Positions 59,394-64,000 of a stretch of 64,000 nt of DNA are shown piece by piece; position 1 is the first letter of the stretch, and the number at the start of each line of letters is the position of its first letter. A program made the translations under genes and the position numbers. This stretch comes from an uncultured Sutterella sp. (lineage in GTDB: Bacteria; Pseudomonadota; Gammaproteobacteria; Burkholderiales; Burkholderiaceae_F): assembly GCA_902463725.1 (NCBI GenBank), contig CABQGK010000004.1, forward strand, positions 165,434-229,433, in the 5' to 3' direction. The notes beneath the pieces were generated by a model. The model was not told where the DNA came from. It made no database searches and saw only the letters and a list, made by a program, of their open reading frames with translations.

Positions 59394-59759
59394 CTATGGT
59401 GTTGTATAGGTGAACTCTTTATGGCAGTTTGAGTTGTTGCAATCTAAACGAGATTGGCTGTGTTCGCGGTGGCAAGCAACGCAATCCGCATAAGTGGCAT
59501 AGTGCAAGGAGTTATGAGGGTTGTAGTATTGCTTGTACTTGGGTGCTGTTTGCTCTGCAACTTTTTCTGCTGGATGGCACTTTGTACATGTTACAACAGT
59601 TGGCGCAGTAGGCATTTTTTCCTGGTGGCACGACTCACACTGCAACCCTTTGTGGAAGGGTTTTAAAGTGTGGCCAGTAGCGGCAAAGGCTGAAGATACT
59701 GTGGCCAAAGACAAACTCATGGCAAGTAGCGCTACACGTAATGTAAATATTGACTTCAT
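59394..59759 (-). CDS. Exported tetraheme cytochrome c with one CX4CH haem site
   Basis: This 121-residue protein has a Sec signal (to about AFA at 26). It has haem motifs CESCH, CTKCH and CVACH plus a C-terminal CNNSNCH, a CX4CH variant known from some multihaem cytochromes. It should feed electrons to the flavoprotein encoded 10 bases upstream. An AAGGAGG site precedes its start. It is a diverged relative of the cytochrome at 8216. Confidence 0.88.
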   Translation of the reverse strand: MKSIFTLRVALLAMSLSLATVSSAFAATGHTLKPFHKGLQCESCHQEKMPTAPTVVTCTKCHPAEKVAEQTAPKYKQYYNPHNSLHYATYADCVACHREHSQSRLDCNNSNCHKEFTYTTP

Positions 59760-59769
59760 ATGACCCTCC

Positions 59770-61308
59770 TTATACAGCTTCTAAGTTTGCAGCCTCTCGA
59801 CCAGCAATGCGTCCAAATACGGTGCAATCACTCATCGAGCAGCCAGTCACACGGACGGCTCCATGCACACCTCCGCTAGCTTCACCACAAACATAGAGTC
59901 CAAGGATCACCTCATTTGTATCGGCACTAATTGCCCGGGTTCGTTCATCAATAGCGATTCCGCCCTGTGAATAATTGAATTTTGGATACACGGGACACGC
60001 ATAGAAGGGCCCAGTAACGATAGGAACAGAATGGGTTTTTGTAAAGTCTTTCCCAAACTCCTCATCCTTCCCATTTTTTAGGAAGCCATTGTAGCGATCG
60101 ATTGTCTTCAATAATTCTTCTTCTGGGATCTTGAAGTGCTTAGCTAAGTTCGAAAGGGTTTCGAACTTTGGCATCTCCCCATTGTTAAGAATGATATTTA
60201 GCTTGTCGCGATCGTAGAGTGTGGCCAAACCTTTTTCATCGTATATAAGTACTGGCCATTCACTACCAGCATTCACAACATCGATGATCTTATAAGACAA
60301 GCCCATGCGTGGAGCACCTTCATTGATAAAGCGCTTCCCGCTTTTTTGGTCAACCAAAATTCCTTTTTCAATATCTTCATAGCCGATGGAAATGGCAAAG
60401 CGTACGTGAGCAAGATGGATACTGCGAGCTCCCGCTTTCATCATGGCTTTCAGAGCTCCTGCAGTAGCTCCGAGTTGTACTGTGGAAGGCACTTTATTGT
60501 ACTGAGGGAATTCGCGACTTCTAAACTCAAAATCTCTAGAGAAGCCGCCACTAGCAAAAACCACACCTCGTCGCGCCCGATAGTACTTAACCACGCCAGT
60601 CTTATTAAGGCGGTCATCCGCAGGGCTTTCGGGATCGAATAGGTAAGCAGTGCGAACCTTTAACCCAACCACTCGACCTGTATCGTCGCGGATTAGCTCA
60701 TCAACCTTTGTCCGTAACTCCATAGGAGCACGCAATTTTTGCAAGTAATGCCTCATAAGTGGCTGAATTACACTCAAGCCATTGTTATACAGCGGTTGAA
60801 AGCAGCGCATGACGCTATGGCCAGCCACCTTTCGCAATTCAGGGTTATATTGAGCACCTCGTTCACGCAGGAACGCGAGACCATCAGCAGACTGTTCGCA
60901 CATTGTCCGCACTAGTGCAGGAACATTAAGTCGTTGCCCTGCCTTTAGTACATCTGCCATGTACAAGTCAACACTGTCCTTAATACCTGCCTTTTCTTGT
61001 TCTGGAGTATTGCATGCGGCAAATGTGCCTCCACTAATTACAGAGGAGCCACCGGGTACAGCCATTTTTTCCAGAATAACGGTTTTACGTCCCATTTCGG
61101 CGGCAGTAATTCCTGCACAAAAACCAGCTAGACCACTACCGACGACAATTACATCAAATGTTTTATCCCATTTTTGCGGTAGCTCCGCAATATTAGTAGC
61201 AGGTTTGGCCATTGCGGAAGACAGAATTCCAGAGACTCCAATTGTGCCTGCTCCGATGATGCTTTCTTTTAGTAAGTGGCGTCTTGAGGTCATATGCGAC
61301 TTACTCAT
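59770..61308 (-). CDS. Exported FAD-dependent acceptor reductase flavoprotein, partner of the tetraheme cytochrome
   Basis: The 512-residue protein has a twin-arginine signal (TSRRHLLKESI), FAD motif GSGLAG at 57-62, and the C-terminal pattern GLYVCGEASGGVHGAVRVTG. The arginine of the fumarate-reductase active site is kept (in AVRVTG). The histidine pair HHTMGG is replaced by NYSQGG, so a tyrosine may take its place. It probably reduces an enoate-type acceptor other than fumarate. It is the first gene of a two-gene operon with the cytochrome and is divergent from another flavoprotein. Confidence 0.85.
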   Translation of the reverse strand: MSKSHMTSRRHLLKESIIGAGTIGVSGILSSAMAKPATNIAELPQKWDKTFDVIVVGSGLAGFCAGITAAEMGRKTVILEKMAVPGGSSVISGGTFAACNTPEQEKAGIKDSVDLYMADVLKAGQRLNVPALVRTMCEQSADGLAFLRERGAQYNPELRKVAGHSVMRCFQPLYNNGLSVIQPLMRHYLQKLRAPMELRTKVDELIRDDTGRVVGLKVRTAYLFDPESPADDRLNKTGVVKYYRARRGVVFASGGFSRDFEFRSREFPQYNKVPSTVQLGATAGALKAMMKAGARSIHLAHVRFAISIGYEDIEKGILVDQKSGKRFINEGAPRMGLSYKIIDVVNAGSEWPVLIYDEKGLATLYDRDKLNIILNNGEMPKFETLSNLAKHFKIPEEELLKTIDRYNGFLKNGKDEEFGKDFTKTHSVPIVTGPFYACPVYPKFNYSQGGIAIDERTRAISADTNEVILGLYVCGEASGGVHGAVRVTGCSMSDCTVFGRIAGREAANLEAV

Positions 61309-61627
61309 AATCTCTTTTCTCCATAAAGCTGAGGTCTAATAGAGCGTAGCGATTCGGCCTGCTCTGAACTCAAGCGTATAAAAAAGTCATGACAAATCCA
61401 TTACAGATTTTGGGGAATTAATTACAACAAAATTACAAGATTTGGCTGATTCGATGAGAGGAGATTAAAAAGAGATGCTTGATCTGATTGGTTTTTTGGC
61501 TATGTGTGACGTGCTTCACTCAACCCTGACATAGAAATTCATAGGGGATAACGAGCATGGATTTGAATCACTATCGATTCATATACTCCCACCTGTCTAG
61601 AAAAGCATTTCTTTGAGGAGAATGACC
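61309..61627. other. Divergent promoter region of two flavoprotein genes
   Basis: This is the shared region between the leftward cytochrome-flavoprotein operon and the rightward flavoprotein gene. It holds the ATTACA repeats listed separately and ribosome sites for both genes, but no other gene. Confidence 0.5.
61400..61437. promoter_or_regulatory. Helically phased ATTACA direct repeats, candidate OmpR-type binding site
   Basis: ATTACA starts at 61400, 61421 and 61432, so the copies are 21 and 11 bases apart, all on one face of the helix. OmpR/PhoB regulators bind direct repeats with an 11-base period. It lies about 95-130 bases before the leftward flavoprotein start and about 190 before the rightward one. 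Confidence 0.5.
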
Positions 61628-63088
61628 ATGAACACTTCACGCAGAAAACTGCTCAGACTGAGCGGGTTAGGTATAGCTAGTTTGCCAGTTTGCACTGGTG
61701 CGTTTGCTCAATCTGGAAAACCAACTTGGGAAAAATCATTCGATGTAATTGTCATCGGATCAGGTGGTGCAGGTTTAGCTGCCGCTGTTGCGTCGGCCCA
61801 AGCAGGTGCCAATACCATTGTGCTGGAAAAAATGCCTGTAACAGGAGGTAATACCCGCATCACGGGTGGAGCATTTAATGCGGTCGATCCTGAAGAACAG
61901 AAGAAAAAAGGCATTGAAGATAGTGTTGAAAAACACGCTGCCCAAACTTTAGCGGCTGGCGATTATCGCGGTAATCCTGAGCTGGTCAGAGCATTCACAA
62001 AAAATGCTCCAGATGCCTTAGCATGGCTTAAATCTTGCGGAGTTGAGTTTGCTTCTGGCGTCTATCAGGTTTATGGAGGACTCTACCCGCGTGCCCATAA
62101 CACAGTGAAGCCCTTTGGAAATGGGTATATAGACGCTCTAACAGAGCAGTGCAAAAAGCTTAACGTGCCTATTTCTTTGAACATGAAGGTGACAAAACTC
62201 ATCCGCGAGTCACAGTTAGAGGGCAAAGTCATCGGTGTAGAAGTTGAGGACAGGCGTGGAAAACGTCATTTGTATGAAGCGAAAAGAGGGATTGTCATTG
62301 CTACTGGCGGATTCGCTGCCAATCCTCAAATTCGTTCTCTTTATGATCCGAGACTATTGGATCTCCCTACCACAAACCACAAGGGCGCTACAGGAGATTT
62401 GATTGCACCTGCTGAAGATATCGGAGCACAGGTAGTAGGGATGGATTTCATTCAGCTGCTCCCAGGGGCAGCTTCTAATGGGCGGTTTATCGGAATGGTG
62501 AGTCCAGTGGAAAGTGTGATCTTCGTGGATGTGGAGGGTAAACGCTTTGTAGCAGAAGATGAACGTAGAGATGTGGTAGCGAATGCTATTCTACAGGCTC
62601 CGAAGAAAATCGCATTTGGAATTCGAGATGCTGATGGATATGCAGCGATGAAGACAGGTGCAAAGAAAGCATTTGACGGAGCTTACAATACAGGAGATGC
62701 TTTCAAAGCCGACTCTTTGGATGACCTTGCCCGCCTAATAGGTGTTCCAGTCGAAGCGTTGAAAGCCTCCGTCGAGCAATATAACCACGCAGTAGAAACA
62801 AAACAGGATCCACTAGGTCGCAAACCCCAAGTTCTAATTAATAAAATCACAGTCGCTCCTTTCTATGCAGGTAAGCTAACGATGGCGGTGCACCATACTA
62901 TGGGGGGTTTAGCGATCAATACCAATGCACAAGTGATGGATCGTTACGGTAGGCCCATTGAAGGGCTTTATGCTGCAGGCGAAGTTACTGGTGGGATTCA
63001 TGGAACAAACCGTGTTGGGGGTAATGCGGTTGCCGAGATATTTACTATTGGCCGAATTGCTGGTATGAATGCAGCGAAGCAACTGTAA
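61628..63088 (+). CDS. Exported fumarate/urocanate reductase-like flavoprotein with intact active-site motifs
   Basis: The 486-residue protein has a twin-arginine signal (NTSRRKLLRLSG), FAD motif GSGGAG at 44-49, the acidic/arginine segment RFVAEDERRDVV, His422-His423 in HHTMGG, and Arg462 in HGTNRVGGNA. Of the four exported flavoproteins here it keeps the full Fcc3/UrdA pattern, so reduction of fumarate, urocanate or a close enoate is well supported. It has no cytochrome of its own and may share the tetraheme protein at 59394. GAGGAG seven bases before ATG 61628 fixes the start. Confidence 0.88.
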   Translation: MNTSRRKLLRLSGLGIASLPVCTGAFAQSGKPTWEKSFDVIVIGSGGAGLAAAVASAQAGANTIVLEKMPVTGGNTRITGGAFNAVDPEEQKKKGIEDSVEKHAAQTLAAGDYRGNPELVRAFTKNAPDALAWLKSCGVEFASGVYQVYGGLYPRAHNTVKPFGNGYIDALTEQCKKLNVPISLNMKVTKLIRESQLEGKVIGVEVEDRRGKRHLYEAKRGIVIATGGFAANPQIRSLYDPRLLDLPTTNHKGATGDLIAPAEDIGAQVVGMDFIQLLPGAASNGRFIGMVSPVESVIFVDVEGKRFVAEDERRDVVANAILQAPKKIAFGIRDADGYAAMKTGAKKAFDGAYNTGDAFKADSLDDLARLIGVPVEALKASVEQYNHAVETKQDPLGRKPQVLINKITVAPFYAGKLTMAVHHTMGGLAINTNAQVMDRYGRPIEGLYAAGEVTGGIHGTNRVGGNAVAEIFTIGRIAGMNAAKQL

Positions 63089-63108
63089 CTTATTTACCTC
63101 ACTTCTAA

Positions 63109-63144
63109 CGAGGGATAGACGTTCGACTATCCCTCGCTATTTGT
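63109..63144 (+). terminator. Terminator after the second island flavoprotein
   Basis: CGAGGGATAG (63109-63118) pairs perfectly with CTATCCCTCG (63127-63136) over eight bases, followed by a weak T-rich tail (CTATTTGTT). It is 21 bases after the stop codon. Confidence 0.75.
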
Positions 63145-63317
63145 TAGTGGAAGTCAGAAATCATCCGATAACTTGGTACATGTTGGTTGAGGTGGCGGTG
63201 TAGGATGTCATGCAGAACGTGGAGCAACCGCTCGAAAGCCGACTCGGGAAGCAGTTGGCATGCGCTTGCCTTCGTTAATGACGAAATCATTCCCTGCAGA
63301 ACAACTCTACTCGGCAC

Positions 63318-63959
63318 ATGAACAAAAGCGACATCTACCAGCTACTTCAAACGCGAGCGCTCTGGCATGAAATCACGGAGCATGAAGCTGTCTTCAACAT
63401 GGAGGAGGTCTCGCATGTAGCGCTCCCGTACCCTGAGTGCAATGCGAAGAATCTCTTTCTTTGCGACAAAAAGAAGACGAACTACTATATGGTGACGGTG
63501 CAGGGTGACAAGCGCGTCGACCTCAAATCCCTGCGCCAAAAGCTCCAATCGAAGCCACTTACCTTCGCTTCGGAAGAGGTTCTCAAGGAAATGCTAGGAC
63601 TCTTTCCTGGCGCCGTGACTCCTTTTGGGCTACTTAACGACGAAAAGAGGGCGGTTTCGCTCTATATCGATGACGGCCTACTCAAGGAGCCTGGCATTAT
63701 TGGGCTCCATCCAAACGACAACACCGCGACCGTTTGGATGAAGGTCAACGATCTTGTGGCGCTTTTACGCGAGCACGGCAACCGCGTCGATTTCGTTAAC
63801 CTCTCTTCCGATTTGAGCACTGCAGCCACTTTAGTGGCTGACGCTCAGTCCCATACCGCCAATGATCACCATCGCGATGCAGATAATGCGCATCAGGGAG
63901 GCGGGTTCATGAAAGAGCCAAATACCGAGAATGGCGGTGCCCACGCCGCCAATTCCTGA
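63318..63959 (+). CDS. YbaK/ProXp-type aminoacyl-tRNA deacylase, copy 2, with read-through tail
   Basis: Residues 1-163 or so are nearly identical to copy 1 at 53334, with the same KNLFLCDKKK, TPFGLLND and HPNDNTATV motifs. An extra T in CCGATTTGAGC (copy 1: CCGATTGAGC) moves the frame past the normal stop. The protein runs on for about 48 residues antisense to the SMR gene (STAATLVADAQSHTAND and onward). The tail has low complexity and is surely not part of the fold. Activity may survive, since the editing domain is complete. Confidence 0.8.
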   Translation: MNKSDIYQLLQTRALWHEITEHEAVFNMEEVSHVALPYPECNAKNLFLCDKKKTNYYMVTVQGDKRVDLKSLRQKLQSKPLTFASEEVLKEMLGLFPGAVTPFGLLNDEKRAVSLYIDDGLLKEPGIIGLHPNDNTATVWMKVNDLVALLREHGNRVDFVNLSSDLSTAATLVADAQSHTANDHHRDADNAHQGGGFMKEPNTENGGAHAANS

Positions 63960-64000
63960 CCAAAGCACATAGGCGGTGGCCATAGGGATTTCCTTTTGCG
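63831..64000 (-). CDS. SMR-family transporter subunit, copy 2, C-terminal part
   Basis: The minus-strand frame ends at TTA 63831-63833 and reads, toward its end, EIPMATAYVLWSGIGGVGTA, then a helix 4 including IICIAMVIIGG and the end MGLSVSH. It is the intact form of the broken gene at 53846; the N-terminal helices lie beyond the window. SMR proteins are four-helix drug/proton antiporters that work as dimers. This type is often encoded in pairs. Confidence 0.85.
   Translation of the reverse strand, partial: QKEIPMATAYVLWSGIGGVGTAILGIWLFHEPASLMRIICIAMVIIGGMGLSVSH

Larger units (their letters stand above)
63191..64000. repeat. Direct repeat, copy 2: deacylase-SMR locus, cut by the window end
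   Basis: This is the second copy of the sequence at 53209-54443. It includes the full SMR segment that copy 1 has lost (63856-63945). It begins at GGTGGCGGTGTAGGATG and runs beyond the window. Confidence 0.9.

Overview
The window looks like a stretch of chromosome from a Gram-negative betaproteobacterium. Host-associated Sutterellaceae (Sutterella or Parasutterella relatives) fit best. This is inferred from gene content: several twin-arginine-exported flavoprotein reductases with separate tetraheme cytochromes c, a TorA-type molybdoenzyme, a quinol nitric oxide reductase, a betaproteobacterial porin and a type II aryl polyene cluster. Most genes are GC-rich and tightly packed. The part from about 47 to 55 kb is AT-richer, poorer in genes and full of decayed insertion sequences. 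I see no rRNA, convincing tRNA or CRISPR array.

Layout. 0-5.4 kb: the end of a TMAO/DMSO-reductase-like molybdoenzyme, a DsbA/FrnE-like protein, a UvrD-type helicase, an S24-like protein and MdaB. 5.7-10.2 kb: a minus-strand respiratory operon of exported flavoprotein, tetraheme cytochrome, TtrS-like kinase and FixJ-like regulator. 10.5-14.2 kb: a Fic AMPylase, then a transporter and M20 amidohydrolase pair. 14.6-20.2 kb: quinol NO reductase behind a near-perfect NsrR-type operator, nicotinamidase, a second exported flavoprotein and a Crp/Fnr regulator. 20.2-35.4 kb: a complete 18-gene aryl polyene cluster in the known order apeA to apeR, transcribed leftward, behind an array of TTGGT/ACCAA half-sites. 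35.8-39.95 kb: a Bcr/CflA drug exporter and a convergent arsRCDA operon that has no visible efflux pump gene. 40.3-42.0 kb: folE-queD-queE, the first steps to queuosine, with folE's natural N-terminus in another frame. 42.1-47.2 kb: a porin, a DcuC-like transporter and an argininosuccinate-lyase-like enzyme, with a divergent LysR regulator.

The accessory region runs from 47.3 to 64 kb. It holds a decayed IS3 element, a small orphan gene between hairpins, a decayed IS1202-like (ISNCY) element, and two AT-rich paralogous coiled-coil genes of unknown function. A 27-codon leader ORF and competing hairpins sit between those two genes. Then come two copies of a deacylase-SMR locus lying 9,982 bases apart as direct repeats. 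Between the copies are an IS21-like remnant, an XRE-S24 regulator, a complete two-component system, a cytochrome-flavoprotein operon and a further exported flavoprotein. The left copy is decaying: one SMR gene has lost its fourth membrane helix through a 90-base deletion between 8-base repeats, and its partner is frameshifted and cut by the IS21 remnant.

The common theme is anaerobic respiration with organic and nitrogenous acceptors at the periplasmic face. There are four flavoprotein reductases, two tetraheme cytochromes and two dedicated two-component systems, beside a fumarate-releasing lyase with its own importer and porin. Cell-envelope and stress genes (aryl polyene, arsenic, NO, drug export) surround them.
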